Source: Clostridia bacterium (GTDB taxonomy: Bacteria > Bacillota > Clostridia > Christensenellales > Aristaeellaceae). Taken from it: a stretch of 64,000 nucleotides of DNA. A program made the translations under genes and the position numbers. The stretch lies in assembly GCA_017521565.1 (NCBI GenBank), contig JAFXCE010000114.1, positions 1 through 64,000 of the forward strand, given 5' to 3'. Under the pieces are notes generated by a model, which had not been told where the DNA came from, made no database searches, and saw nothing but the letters and a program-made list of their open reading frames with translations. Shown here one piece after another: positions 9,341 through 18,317 of the stretch. Numbering within the stretch: the first letter of the stretch is position 1; every line of letters begins with the position of its first letter.

Positions 9341-10477
9341 ATGAAGCTGTTTCACTTGTCCGATCTGCACATCGGAAAGCGGGTCAACGAGGTCTCCATG
9401 ATTGAGGATCAGGAATACATCCTGATGCAGATCATCCGGATGATCGACGAGGAGAAGCCCGACGCGCTGCTGATTGCGGGCGATGTATACGACAAGAGCG
9501 TGCCCTCTGCGGAGGCGGTCACGCTGTTTGATGATTTTCTCTGCCGGCTGGCCATGCGCAAGCTGCCCGTGCTGATTATCAGCGGCAACCATGATTCGCC
9601 GGAGCGTCTCGCGTTCGGCAATCGCCTGATGCAGGGCGCGGGGGTGTATCTTTCGCCCGCCTATGACGGGCAGGTGACCTGCGTCACGCTTTCCGATGCG
9701 CATGGCGACGTGCGGTTCTGGCTGCTTCCGTTTATCAAGCCCGCGCATGTCCGGCGGTTTTATCCTGACGAGGGGATTGAAAGCTATACCGACGCTGTCC
9801 GGGTCGCCATAGAGAAGATGGGCATGGATCAAAGCGAGCGCAATGTGCTGCTGACCCATCAGTTTGTGACCGGCGCATCCACCTGCGAATCGGAAGAGAT
9901 CAGCGTTGGCGGCAGCGAGAATGTGGACGCCTCCGTGTTTGCGGGGATCGACTACGTCGCCCTGGGACATATTCACGGCCCGCAGAACATCGGATCGAAC
10001 CGAATCCGCTACTGCGGCACGCCGCTTAAGTATTCGTTCTCCGAGGTGGGGCACGACAAGAGCGTGACGGTGGTAAACCTCGGCGCGAAGGGCGAAATTG
10101 AGCTGCGCCTGCTTCCGCTTTTTCCGCTGCGCGATCTTCGGCGGATCCGGGGGACGTTTGAAGCGCTTTCGGATAAGGCGTATTACAGCGCGCAGAATAC
10201 GGAGGATTATCTGCACGTGGTCCTCACGGACGAGGAGGATGTGGCGGAGGCCTTGGGCCGCCTTCGCGTGATCTATCCCAACCTCATGAAGCTCAGCTAT
10301 GACAATACCCGCACGCGCAGCAATCAGGTGATCGACGGGGCGCTCCATGTGCAGCGTAAATCGCCGCTTGAGCTGTTTAAGGAGCTGTATGAGCTGCAGA
10401 ACAACCAGCCGATGAGCGAGGAGCAGAGCGATTTTGCGCAGCAGCTGATTGAATCCATCTGGGAGGGGCATGCATGA
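9341..10477 (+). CDS. sbcD: Exonuclease subunit SbcD
   Basis: 378 residues from the ATG at 9341. This start is preferred over the ATG at 9323 because GGGAGG (9329-9334) sits 6 nt before it and the family begins MKLFHLSDLHIGK. It is a Mre11-type metallophosphoesterase: motif I LSDLHIG, motif II GDVYD, motif III SGNHDSPER, then LLTHQF and ALGHIHGPQ, which ligand the two Mn2+ ions. With SbcC it cuts hairpins and protein-blocked DNA ends and has ATP-dependent double-strand exonuclease activity. The stop overlaps the sbcC start (ATGA at 10474-10477), so the two are translationally coupled. The gene is full length and looks ordinary. Confidence 0.97.
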   Translation: MKLFHLSDLHIGKRVNEVSMIEDQEYILMQIIRMIDEEKPDALLIAGDVYDKSVPSAEAVTLFDDFLCRLAMRKLPVLIISGNHDSPERLAFGNRLMQGAGVYLSPAYDGQVTCVTLSDAHGDVRFWLLPFIKPAHVRRFYPDEGIESYTDAVRVAIEKMGMDQSERNVLLTHQFVTGASTCESEEISVGGSENVDASVFAGIDYVALGHIHGPQNIGSNRIRYCGTPLKYSFSEVGHDKSVTVVNLGAKGEIELRLLPLFPLRDLRRIRGTFEALSDKAYYSAQNTEDYLHVVLTDEEDVAEALGRLRVIYPNLMKLSYDNTRTRSNQVIDGALHVQRKSPLELFKELYELQNNQPMSEEQSDFAQQLIESIWEGHA

Positions 10478-13236
10478 GGCCGATCAAACTGACCATCGCG
10501 GGCTTTGGCCCGTATGCGGGCATACAGGAGCTGGATTTCAGCAGGCTGGGGCAAAGCGGACTGTATCTGATCACAGGCGATACGGGCGCAGGAAAGACGA
10601 CGATTTTCGATGCGATCACCTATGCGCTCTTTGGCGCGGCCAGCGGGGATCACCGCGAGGTGAGCATGCTCCGCTCCAAATATGCCGGGCCGGAATCGCC
10701 GACGTTTGTGGAGCTCACCTTTTCTTACGATGGTAAGGAATACACTGTCAGGCGCAATCCAGAATATGAGCGTGCAAAGACGAGAAGCACGGGCATGACC
10801 AGGCAGCTTGCCGACGCACAGCTGACGTATCCGGATGGGCGCGTGGTCAGCAAGCTGCGGGAAGTGGACAGGGCCATTGCGGGCATCATCGGCCTGACGC
10901 GCGAGCAGTTTGCTCAGGTGGCGATGATTTCCCAAGGCGATTTCAGAAAGCTTCTGCAGGCGGACACGCGGGAGAGGCAGAAGATCTTTCGCGATATCTT
11001 TGGAACGGGCCTGTATGTCGTCCTTCAGGATCAGCTCAAGAGCAGGACGGCGGAGGTACAGGGCGAGCTGAGGCAGGCGGCGGCAAGCATCCGCCAGTAT
11101 GCGGATGGAATCGCCTGCGGCGAAGATTCGCCCGGCGCATACGACGCCGAACGGGCAAGGCGGGGCGAACTGCCTGTGGCGGAGGTCATGCAGCTGCTTG
11201 CGGCGCTGATTGAGGCGGACGAGCGCGCGCAGGACGAGCTGAACCGGCAGCTGGCGCAGACGGAGCAGCGGCTGGAGGGCGTGGTTGCGCAGCTTGCCCG
11301 GGCGACGGCCTATCAGGCGGCGAAAACCGCGCTGATGGAGAATCAGCGGGCAGAGAAGGACGCCGCCGTACGGCAGGAAAATGCGCTGTCTGCACTTATG
11401 CGCGCACAGGAGACGGTCATGCAGCAGGAGCAGCTGGGCAGACAGATCGCAGAGATTGAACTCCTGCTGCCGACCTATGACGAGCTTAGCGAAAAGACGG
11501 CGGAGAGCGCAGGAAAAGAGAAGCAGAGAGCCGCAGCCCTGAAGGCGATGGAAGCGGCGAAAAAGCGCTGCGCTGCGCTTGAGGAGGAAGCGGCGGGGCT
11601 TAAGGAGGAGCGGCAGAGGCTGGAAAGCGCCGGAGAGGAAAGGGAGAGAATCGCTGCGCAGAAAACCGCGCTGGAGGAGCAGCGGGCGACGCTGCGCAGG
11701 CTGTATGCCGATATAGAAAAGCTGAAGCAGCAAGAGACAATCCTCGCGCAGAAAAAGAAGGAATATATCGAAGCAGAGGAAAAATCGCTGCGCCTGCGGC
11801 AGGCATATGACGGAAAGAACAAGGCGTTTCTTGACGAGCAGGCGGGCGTGATGGCCGCTGCGCTGACACGGGGCGCGCCCTGCCCGGTATGCGGTTCTCT
11901 GGATCATCCGTGCCCGGCGCAGCTTTCAGAAAACGCGCCGACAGAGGCGGACGTGAAGCAGGCGAAGAGGGAATACGAGGCTGCGCAGAGCCGGACGGAA
12001 GCAGCCAGCCGCGCTGCAAGCACGCAGAAGGGCATTGTGGAGACAGAAAGGGAAACCCTTCGCCGGGAGCTGGATAAGCAGCTTGAGGGCGTCGCGCTTG
12101 AAGGCGCGCAGCAGGTGATTTATGAAAAGGGCGTTCGGCTTTCCGGCAGCATCCGGGAGCTTGACCGCCGGCTGCAGGAAACGGTCGAGAAGGAAAAGAG
12201 AAGGGCGCAGCTGGACAGCCTGATTCCCCAGCGGGAAAACGCGCTGGCGGAGCTTCAGCAGGAGATTGTCCGGGCGAATGAACAGGCGGCCTCGCTTGCC
12301 GCCGCGGTGCAGGAGCTGAACAGACAGATTGCAGGCATTCGCGAAAAGCTGAGTGATCCGGATAAGGCTTCGGCGCAGCGCGCGCTGGGTGCGCTTCGGG
12401 AGAGGCTTCATGCGCTCAAATCCGCGCTGAAGGCGGCGGAGGAGACGTACAGCGCCAGCAAAGAGGCGCTGACCGGCATCCGGGCCTCCATCCTTCAGCT
12501 TGAGAAGCAGCTGGAGGATGAGCCGGCAGAGAACCGGGATGCGCTGGAGGCGATCAAGGCGGAGCTGACGGAGAAAAAGAGCGTGACGCTGCGCAGGCTT
12601 CAGGAAATCCACGCGCGGCTTGCGGGAAACACGGCAGCCAGGAAGAGCATCTCCGAAAAATCCCGGAGGATGGCAGAGCTGGAAGCCCGGTATACGTGGA
12701 TGAAGGCGCTTTCCGAGACAGCCAATGGCAGCATGGCCGGCAAAGAGAAGGTGATGCTGGAAACCTACATCCAGACCACGTATTTTGACAGGATTCTGGA
12801 GCGGGCCAATCTCCGGCTCAGAAAGATGTCGGGCGGGCAGTATGACCTCAAGCGCAGAAAAACCGCGGGAAACCGGGTGAGCCAAAGCGGACTGGAACTG
12901 GATATCATCGATCATGTCAACGGGACAGAGCGCAGCGTGAATACGCTGTCCGGCGGCGAGGCTTTTCTGGCGTCTCTGGCGCTGGCGCTCGGGCTCTCTG
13001 ATGAGGTACAGATGTCTACGGGAATCCGGCTTTATACGCTGTTCGTGGACGAGGGCTTCGGTTCGCTTGACAGCGAAGCGCTGAGCAAGGCGTATCATAC
13101 GCTGGCGTCCTTGACGGAGGGGAACCGCCTTGTGGGAATCATTTCGCATGTGACGGAGCTCAAGGAGCGCATCGACAAGCAGATTATCGTCAGAAAAAAC
13201 AAAATGGGCGGCAGCGAGGCCGTGATCGCCGAATAA
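10474..13236 (+). CDS. sbcC: Exonuclease subunit SbcC (SMC-like ATPase)
   Basis: 920 residues. Walker A GDTGAGKT lies at about residues 35-42. Two long coiled-coil arms flank a Rad50-type zinc hook CPVCG near residue 470. The ABC signature LSGGEAFLASLALALGLS is near residue 826, and Walker B LFVDEGFGSLD follows about 30 residues later. SbcC provides the ATP-driven clamp and tether for the SbcD nuclease in processing palindromes and blocked double-strand ends. It is about 100 residues shorter than E. coli SbcC, which is common in Bacillota. The start codon overlaps the sbcD stop. Antisense open frames across this gene are by-products of high GC. Confidence 0.97.
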   Translation: MRPIKLTIAGFGPYAGIQELDFSRLGQSGLYLITGDTGAGKTTIFDAITYALFGAASGDHREVSMLRSKYAGPESPTFVELTFSYDGKEYTVRRNPEYERAKTRSTGMTRQLADAQLTYPDGRVVSKLREVDRAIAGIIGLTREQFAQVAMISQGDFRKLLQADTRERQKIFRDIFGTGLYVVLQDQLKSRTAEVQGELRQAAASIRQYADGIACGEDSPGAYDAERARRGELPVAEVMQLLAALIEADERAQDELNRQLAQTEQRLEGVVAQLARATAYQAAKTALMENQRAEKDAAVRQENALSALMRAQETVMQQEQLGRQIAEIELLLPTYDELSEKTAESAGKEKQRAAALKAMEAAKKRCAALEEEAAGLKEERQRLESAGEERERIAAQKTALEEQRATLRRLYADIEKLKQQETILAQKKKEYIEAEEKSLRLRQAYDGKNKAFLDEQAGVMAAALTRGAPCPVCGSLDHPCPAQLSENAPTEADVKQAKREYEAAQSRTEAASRAASTQKGIVETERETLRRELDKQLEGVALEGAQQVIYEKGVRLSGSIRELDRRLQETVEKEKRRAQLDSLIPQRENALAELQQEIVRANEQAASLAAAVQELNRQIAGIREKLSDPDKASAQRALGALRERLHALKSALKAAEETYSASKEALTGIRASILQLEKQLEDEPAENRDALEAIKAELTEKKSVTLRRLQEIHARLAGNTAARKSISEKSRRMAELEARYTWMKALSETANGSMAGKEKVMLETYIQTTYFDRILERANLRLRKMSGGQYDLKRRKTAGNRVSQSGLELDIIDHVNGTERSVNTLSGGEAFLASLALALGLSDEVQMSTGIRLYTLFVDEGFGSLDSEALSKAYHTLASLTEGNRLVGIISHVTELKERIDKQIIVRKNKMGGSEAVIAE

Positions 13237-13357
13237 GGCGGGGCCGCTGCATCAATGCTTGTAAAATGGTGACAAGATCACGGAAGAATCGCCTGAATTC
13301 GGTTAAGATAACCTCAGCAAAGAAAACCTCGGCAAAGAGAACAAGGAGGTACTTTTC

Positions 13358-14104
13358 ATGAGGCTTAAGAATAAAGTGGCGATTATTACCGGCGGAAGCC
13401 GCGGCATCGGCTTTGCCACAGCGGACAAGTTCCTGGCGGAAGGAGCGACCGTGATCATCACCGCGAGCACGCAGGCGTCTGCGGACAGGGCGGTGGAGCA
13501 GCTCAAAGAGAGGCATCCCGGCGCGACGGCGGCGGGCATCAGCCCGGATCTTTCCAGCCTGAAATCCGTTCGTGAGGCGTTTATCGAGGCGACGACGAAG
13601 TATGGATGCGTCGATATTCTGGTCAACAACGCGGGCGTCTCCGAGAGCACGCCGTTTACCGAGTACACCGAGGAGACCTTTGACAAGGTCATGGATCTCA
13701 ACGTCAAGGGCGTATTCAATGCGACCCGCGCGGCCAGCGAGTGCATGATCGCGCGCGGCAGCGGCGTGATTCTCTCGACCTCCTCGATGGTCAGCATCTC
13801 CGGACAGCCGAGCGGCTTTGCCTATCCGGCGTCCAAGTACGCCGTCAACGGCCTGACCGTATCGCTGGCACGCGAGCTTGGGCCCAAGGGCATCCGCGTC
13901 AATGCAGTCGCCCCGGGCATCACGGAGACGGACATGATGAAGGCCGTCCCCAAAGAGGTCATCGAGCCGATGATCGCGCGGATTCCGCTGCGCAGGCTCG
14001 GAAAACCGGAGGATATCGCCAATGCGTTTGTGTTCCTCGCTTCGGAGGAGGCGTCCTACATCACCGGCGTGGTGCTGAGCGTGGACGGCATGGCGAGAAG
14101 CTGA
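13358..14104 (+). CDS. SDR-family oxidoreductase (FabG-like)
   Basis: 248 residues behind a strong AAGGAGG (13343-13349). It is a classical short-chain dehydrogenase with the nucleotide-binding TGGSRGIG at residues 11-18, NNAG near residue 90, catalytic Ser in the STSSMVSISG stretch and YxxxK in YPASKYAVNG. The segment after the active site (PGITETDMM) also matches the family. It would interconvert an alcohol and a ketone with NAD(P)H. Its substrate cannot be read from sequence: no fatty acid synthesis genes are adjacent, so it is probably not the housekeeping FabG. The 120-bp gap before it contains short A-rich near-repeats (CCTCAGCAAAG/CCTCGGCAAAG) and no convincing promoter. A thioredoxin reductase fusion follows 44 nt downstream. 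Confidence 0.9.
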   Translation: MRLKNKVAIITGGSRGIGFATADKFLAEGATVIITASTQASADRAVEQLKERHPGATAAGISPDLSSLKSVREAFIEATTKYGCVDILVNNAGVSESTPFTEYTEETFDKVMDLNVKGVFNATRAASECMIARGSGVILSTSSMVSISGQPSGFAYPASKYAVNGLTVSLARELGPKGIRVNAVAPGITETDMMKAVPKEVIEPMIARIPLRRLGKPEDIANAFVFLASEEASYITGVVLSVDGMARS

Positions 14105-14148
14105 GCAAACAAAAAGAGAAAAGTTAAGAGAAGAAAGGAGCTGACCGT

Positions 14149-15405
14149 ATGGCGGCCGTCAATATCAATCAGGAACAATTTAACCGTTTGATCGCGGGCG
14201 AAAAGCCGGTGCTGGTGGATTTCTGGGCGCCGTGGTGCACGTACTGCCGCAGGATCAGCGATGCATACGACAGGATTGCGCAGGAGTATGCAGACCGGCT
14301 GGAGGTTGTTAAGGTCAACATCGACGATAATGAAGCGCTGGCGATTCAGGAGAAGATTGAGATCATCCCGACGCTGGTGATCTATCGCGGCGGGAAGGCG
14401 GCTGCCTCGATCGTCGCGCCGGAATCCAAGGCGATGATTGAGGGGTTCATCGGCGATCTGCTGCCGCAGGAAGAGGAAAAGGAGAGCCGTCAGGTTCACG
14501 ATATGGTGATCGTCGGCGGCGGGCCGGGCGGCTACACCGCGGCGCTGTATGCGGCGCGCAGCGGCCTTGACACGCTGGTGATCGAAAAGCTCTCCGCGGG
14601 CGGACAGATGGCGCAGACGCATCAGATTGATAACTATCCGGGGTTTGAAGAGGGCATCGACGGCTATGAACTGGCAGGCCGGATGCAGCGGCAGGCGCAT
14701 CGCTTCGGCGCAAAGACGGTGTATGCCGAGGTGGATCGGATCGATCTGGCGCCGGACGTCAAGAGGCTGGAGACCAGCGAAGGCATTTTCTACGGAAAAA
14801 CCGTCGTGCTTGCCATGGGCGCAAGTCCCAGGCCGCTGGGCGTGGAGAAGGAACAGGAGCTTACGGGGCGAGGCGTGGCTTACTGCGCGGCCTGCGACGG
14901 CATGATGTATAAGGGCAAGACGGTGGTCGTGGTCGGCGGCGGAAATTCCGCTGCGGCGGACGCGATGATCCTCAGCCGCATCGCGAAAAAGGTGATCCTC
15001 GTTCACAGGCGGGATACGCTGCGCGCGACGAAGGTTTATCACGACCCGCTCAAAAAGGCGGAGAACATCGAGTTCCGCTGGAACAGCGTGGTTAAGGAGA
15101 TTGAGCACGATGACCGTGTGACGGGCGTACGCCTGAAGAATGTGGTCAGCGGCGAAGAAGAGACCGTTGCCTGCGACGGCGTGTTCGTGAGCGTGGGCCG
15201 CAAGCCCGCATCACAGCTGGCGCAGGGCCAGCTGGAGCTTGATGAAAGCGGATATATCGCCGCCGACGAAACGACGCAGACGAGCCTGCCCGGCGTATAC
15301 GCGGTGGGCGATGTGCGCACGAAGGCGCTGCGTCAGGTGGTGACAGCTGTGGCGGACGGTGCAATGGCGGTACACATGGCGGAAGAATACCTCGCAGGGA
15401 AATAA
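14149..15405 (+). CDS. Thioredoxin-thioredoxin reductase fusion
   Basis: 418 residues. The N-terminal part (about 1-105) is a thioredoxin fold with FWAPWCTYC, whose redox pair is Cys30 and Cys33 (CTYC in place of the usual CGPC), and a cis-Pro segment (IIPTLVIYRGG). The rest, from about residue 118, is a low-molecular-weight thioredoxin reductase: FAD site VGGGPGGYTAAL, redox CAACDG near residue 246, NADPH-binding VGGGNSAAADA, and a C-terminal FAD motif VYAVGDVRTKALRQ. It should pass electrons from NADPH via FAD to its own thioredoxin domain. The order thioredoxin first, reductase second is the reverse of the well-known mycobacterial fusion. It may share transcription with the SDR gene upstream. 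Function is confident; the physiological partner is unknown. Confidence 0.93.
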   Translation: MAAVNINQEQFNRLIAGEKPVLVDFWAPWCTYCRRISDAYDRIAQEYADRLEVVKVNIDDNEALAIQEKIEIIPTLVIYRGGKAAASIVAPESKAMIEGFIGDLLPQEEEKESRQVHDMVIVGGGPGGYTAALYAARSGLDTLVIEKLSAGGQMAQTHQIDNYPGFEEGIDGYELAGRMQRQAHRFGAKTVYAEVDRIDLAPDVKRLETSEGIFYGKTVVLAMGASPRPLGVEKEQELTGRGVAYCAACDGMMYKGKTVVVVGGGNSAAADAMILSRIAKKVILVHRRDTLRATKVYHDPLKKAENIEFRWNSVVKEIEHDDRVTGVRLKNVVSGEEETVACDGVFVSVGRKPASQLAQGQLELDESGYIAADETTQTSLPGVYAVGDVRTKALRQVVTAVADGAMAVHMAEEYLAGK

Positions 15406-15436
15406 GACAGAAAGATCAGATAGAACTGATGAATAG

Positions 15437-15675
15437 AATCAAAACCACCGGCTTAGCCGGTGGTATGCTCTACGCCTTCAAGGCGAATGTACAAGCCGCG
15501 TCTCAAGACGCATTGAACTATCCTTCATTCGCATTGAATGCCCTACCACCCGTTAACGGGTAAACCATCATAAAAGCAGCTTTAACACAATGGATTGTCA
15601 TTCGCTTCGCTCTATACCTGAAACTAAAGTCCATTTACTCTCACCAGCTCCGCTGGTGGTTGTCTTACGCTAAAG
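15437..15675 (-). mobile_element. ORF-less IS200/IS605-like relic with RNA-like hairpins
   Basis: No coding potential is seen in this stretch. It is bounded by two subterminal palindromes: a 9-bp stem with a TTA loop (15444-15464) and a 7-bp stem with a 3-nt loop (15642-15658). Inside are further small hairpins at 15474-15484, 15498-15511 and 15548-15561. Palindromic ends and a structured interior are what is left of IS200/IS605-type elements, whose right end doubles as the omega RNA of TnpB. The ACCACCGGC palindrome resembles right ends of Clostridia copies from memory. Read on the minus strand, that palindrome would be the right end. No tnpA or tnpB remains, so this is probably a deletion derivative. 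Family assignment is inference. Confidence 0.55.
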
Positions 15676-15687
15676 CTATACAAAGCA

Positions 15688-15724
15688 GCAGCCCCCTTCG
15701 CCGGAAAACGGCGAAGGGGGCTGC
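15688..15724 (-). terminator. Strong hairpin after the Crp/Fnr gene
   Basis: A 16-bp perfect stem (15688-15703 with 15709-15724) with a 5-nt loop lies 13 nt past the stop of the minus-strand regulator. The T tract on the minus side is interrupted (TGCTGCTTTG), so it may terminate imperfectly or mainly protect the 3' end. Confidence 0.7.
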
Positions 15725-15737
15725 GTATATGCATGAC

Positions 15738-16397
15738 TTATCGATTCATCAGTGCGGTGAGCCGCTTGACGTCGGTGATTTCCACGGCGCCGCGCGTCAG
15801 GCGCACCATGCCCTCACTCTGGAAATAGCGGAGCATCCGGGTGACGACCTCGCGCGCCGTGCCCATGTGGTTGGCGATCTTGTCGTGCGTGATGACGAGG
15901 GACAGACTGTTTTCTACCCGGCTCTCCTCCAGCAGGAACTGCGCCAGCCGTTCGTCGAACTTCTTCCACATGATCTGCTCCATCAGCCATGTCAGCTCGG
16001 AAAAATGGCTGCAGATCAGGTCGTAGGAATAGCTGGCGACGGGGAGCGATTCGTCAATCAGGTTCTTATACAGGCATGCAGGAATGATGAACAGCTCGCA
16101 GTCCTTCTCGGCGGAGATGAAGATATCAAACTGCATGTTGGGCATCACGCATGAGGCGGAGAACAGGCAGATATCCATCTCAAAGAAGCGGGTGATGGTG
16201 ACCTCCCGGCCTTCGCCGGAGAGCATATATGCCCGGAGCTGACCGCTATGTACGAGAATCAGGCCCATGCATTCCGGGCCTCCATCGTGAAGGATCGTTC
16301 CCGCCTTGACCTTGCGGAATTCAGAAACGGAGAGAATACGCTCCTGCTGCTCCGAGGTCAGCCGGTTCCAGATGGGAAAACAGTTGGCAAGACTCAT
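15738..16397 (-). CDS. Crp/Fnr-family transcriptional regulator
   Basis: 219 residues, AAGGAGG seven nt before the ATG. An N-terminal cyclic-nucleotide-binding-like barrel (about 20-130; GTILHDGGPECMGLILVHSG, LRAYMLSGEGREVTI) is followed by a C-terminal winged helix (HDKIANHMGTAREVVTRMLRYFQSEGMVRL). Two Cys in the barrel (SASC, DCELF) do not form the four-Cys Fnr cluster, so oxygen sensing by an iron-sulfur centre is not supported. Members of this branch often respond to small effectors or heme/NO. The gene starts 41 nt after the end of yqeB on the same strand, so it may be the last gene of the selenium cluster, or have its own promoter in that gap. The target is unknown. Confidence 0.9.
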   Translation of the reverse strand: MSLANCFPIWNRLTSEQQERILSVSEFRKVKAGTILHDGGPECMGLILVHSGQLRAYMLSGEGREVTITRFFEMDICLFSASCVMPNMQFDIFISAEKDCELFIIPACLYKNLIDESLPVASYSYDLICSHFSELTWLMEQIMWKKFDERLAQFLLEESRVENSLSLVITHDKIANHMGTAREVVTRMLRYFQSEGMVRLTRGAVEITDVKRLTALMNR

Positions 16398-16438
16398 GCC
16401 GTCGCCTCCTTAGAGATGATTACGTTGCTGGTTAAGAT

Positions 16439-17263
16439 TCACGCGCGGGCGCTTTGCAGATGCAGAATGGCTTCCAGCACACCACCGGCGATGCAGCGCG
16501 CCTTGTCGGAGATGGTGAAGCAGTTGTCATATTCGCTGATGCGCGGATCGATGTCAGCGATTTTAAAGCCTTTCGTGACGGGATAACCGTCGCGGATGAG
16601 CCCGCGCAGCAGACCGTCAAGCGACGCGTATACAGGTGTTTCACCTTGTTCGCCCTTGACGACAGCGATCACCTCGCCCTTTTTGACGGTATCGGTGATG
16701 GCGCGGACATTGCGCAGGACGCCTTCTGCCGGGCTGTGGAGGACGCGCTCCTTGCCGTAGCCCGCGATGACGCCGGGGACGCCGGTATTTTCGCTGGCGG
16801 AGCCACTGTAGATGACCCGGCCGAGATGATGGCCTCGCTTGGTCTCGACGACGGCGTGCACATCCTCCCCGGCGATGAAGCCCGGGCCGAGCGCAACGGT
16901 GATGGGGGCCATGGCGCGATGGGTGCCGAGGTTGCGCTTGGCGAGGATCGCATCGATCACGGCAAGCGGACGAAGCTGCGCAATACAGGTCCCTTCGGGG
17001 TCGACCAGCAGGGGCAACGCGTGATCGCGCAGCAGGGACAGCGCTTCCCCGATGCTGTTTGTCCGGGTGCAGGTGACGCCCTCAACGGTCTGCGCGCCGG
17101 TATAGACAGCCTCACAGAAGGAGACGTTCCTGCGGATGGCGGAGGGAGCGTCCGTTTCAAGGATCAGCACGGGAAAACCGCACCGGTGCAGCTTGTGAAT
17201 CGTGCCGGTTGCCAGATCGCCGCCACCGCGCACGATGATCAGATGGGTGGTGTTCATGCTCAT
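16439..17263 (-). CDS. yqeB: YqeB-type selenium-dependent molybdenum hydroxylase accessory protein
   Basis: 274 residues; the start overlaps the selD stop by 4 nt (a second ATG at 17257 is also possible). The N terminus is a Rossmann-like segment (IIVRGGGDLATGTIHKLHRCGFPVLILE), and the protein follows the EF2563/YqeB family along its length (AVVETKRGHHLGRVIYSG, KGEVIAVVKGE, GLLRGLIRDGYPVTKGFKIADIDPR). The family is found with SelD and XdhC-like proteins in organisms with selenium-dependent molybdenum hydroxylases, and is thought to help insert the labile selenium or finish the cofactor; the chemistry is unproven. The selD, yedF and desulfurase neighbours match that context. No molybdenum hydroxylase subunit is encoded in this window. 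Confidence 0.9.
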   Translation of the reverse strand: MSMNTTHLIIVRGGGDLATGTIHKLHRCGFPVLILETDAPSAIRRNVSFCEAVYTGAQTVEGVTCTRTNSIGEALSLLRDHALPLLVDPEGTCIAQLRPLAVIDAILAKRNLGTHRAMAPITVALGPGFIAGEDVHAVVETKRGHHLGRVIYSGSASENTGVPGVIAGYGKERVLHSPAEGVLRNVRAITDTVKKGEVIAVVKGEQGETPVYASLDGLLRGLIRDGYPVTKGFKIADIDPRISEYDNCFTISDKARCIAGGVLEAILHLQSARA

Positions 17264-18297
17264 TCCAGATAGATCAAGTGGTCTTGTTTTTCGGTGACAT
17301 GACCGATGACGGCCGATGCAGGGGCGACGGCGAGCAGCTCGTCAAGGCAGGCCTGCGCGTGTGCCTTGGGGATAGCGAAGAGCAGGCCGCCGCTGGTCTG
17401 CGGATCGTAGAGGATATCCTGCATGGCGACAGAGATACCGGCGGCGTTTTTGACGCCGCGCTCCGCATAGGAGCGGTTTCGGTATGCGCCTGCTGGAACA
17501 AGGCCCATGCTCGCCAGCTCAAGCGCTTCGCTGTGATAGGGGATGCGCTGGGTGTCAAGGTGGATGCTGCAGCCGCTGCCCTGCGCCATCTCGTAGCTGT
17601 GACCGATCAGAGAAAAGCCGGTCACGTCCGTGCAGCTGCTGACCGGGTAGCGCACCATGACGTCCCGTGCGGCTTTATTGAGCGTGGCCATCTGGGTATG
17701 GATGCGCGCGATGACGTTGGGGGCGACCATGTCGGCCTTCGCGCCGGTGGTCAGGATGCCTACGCCCAGCGGTTTGGTGAGGATGAGCACGTCGCCCGGG
17801 TTTGCGCCGCTGTTGGTGAGGATGCGGTCGGGATGCGCGAAGCCGGAGACGGCAAGGCCGTAGATGGGTTCCGCGCCGCGGATGGTATGACCGCCGGTGA
17901 TGATCACGCCGGCTTCATAGGCTGCATCGTATCCGCCCTGAAGGACTTTCTGCACAACCTCGTCGGGCATGCCCTCGGCGACGCAGAGGATATTGAGCGC
18001 GAGCTTTGGTTCGCCGCCCATGGCGTATACGTCGCTGAGCGCATTGGTCGCGGCAATTTTCCCGTAGAGATATGGATCATCCACAATCGGCGGGAAAAAG
18101 TCCGTCGTCTGGATGAGCGCGGTCTGTTCGTCAAGGACGTAGACGCTGGCGTCGTCGCTTTTGTCATAGCCGACGATCAGCCGGGGATCACTGTGGGTTT
18201 TAAAGCCCTCGAGCATTTTGGCCAGCGTGCCTGCGCCGAGCTTTGCGCCGCAGCCCGCGCAATTGGCGAGCTTGGTGAGCCTGATTTCTGTTTCCAT
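17260..18297 (-). CDS. selD: Selenide, water dikinase SelD
   Basis: 345 residues from the ATG at 18297, chosen because GAAGGA lies just upstream and the family starts near LTKLANCAGCGAKLG. SelD makes selenophosphate from selenide and ATP; the product feeds selenocysteine, selenouridine or the selenium cofactor of Mo hydroxylases. Catalytic residues are visible: Cys16 (in the GCGxK motif) and Lys19, so this is the cysteine and not the selenocysteine form. Further family motifs are TTDFFPPIVDDPYLYG, AATNALSDVYAMGG, SGGHTIRGAEPIYGL-like ITGGHTI, and DPQTSGGLL. It lies between yedF and yqeB, overlapping yqeB by 4 nt. No selA, selB or tRNA-Sec is in the window, so this copy could serve the hydroxylase route alone. 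Confidence 0.96.
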   Translation of the reverse strand: METEIRLTKLANCAGCGAKLGAGTLAKMLEGFKTHSDPRLIVGYDKSDDASVYVLDEQTALIQTTDFFPPIVDDPYLYGKIAATNALSDVYAMGGEPKLALNILCVAEGMPDEVVQKVLQGGYDAAYEAGVIITGGHTIRGAEPIYGLAVSGFAHPDRILTNSGANPGDVLILTKPLGVGILTTGAKADMVAPNVIARIHTQMATLNKAARDVMVRYPVSSCTDVTGFSLIGHSYEMAQGSGCSIHLDTQRIPYHSEALELASMGLVPAGAYRNRSYAERGVKNAAGISVAMQDILYDPQTSGGLLFAIPKAHAQACLDELLAVAPASAVIGHVTEKQDHLIYLE

Positions 18298-18317
18298 GGC
18301 GTTTCTTCCTTCAGTTA

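Noticed and set aside
8555-10471. Long antisense frame over sortase and sbcD
   Set aside because: sbcD motifs are all on the plus strand; the antisense product has no recognisable features.
11926-13149. Antisense frame over sbcC
   Set aside because: sbcC carries Walker and ABC signature motifs across this interval; the antisense product does not resemble any family.
15660-16154. Plus-strand frame opposite the Crp/Fnr gene
   Set aside because: It is antisense to a clear cNMP-binding/HTH regulator and runs through the terminator hairpin.
17260-18297. SelD as a selenoprotein
   Set aside because: The catalytic position is Cys (in GCGAK); no in-frame TGA or SECIS-like hairpin is needed.
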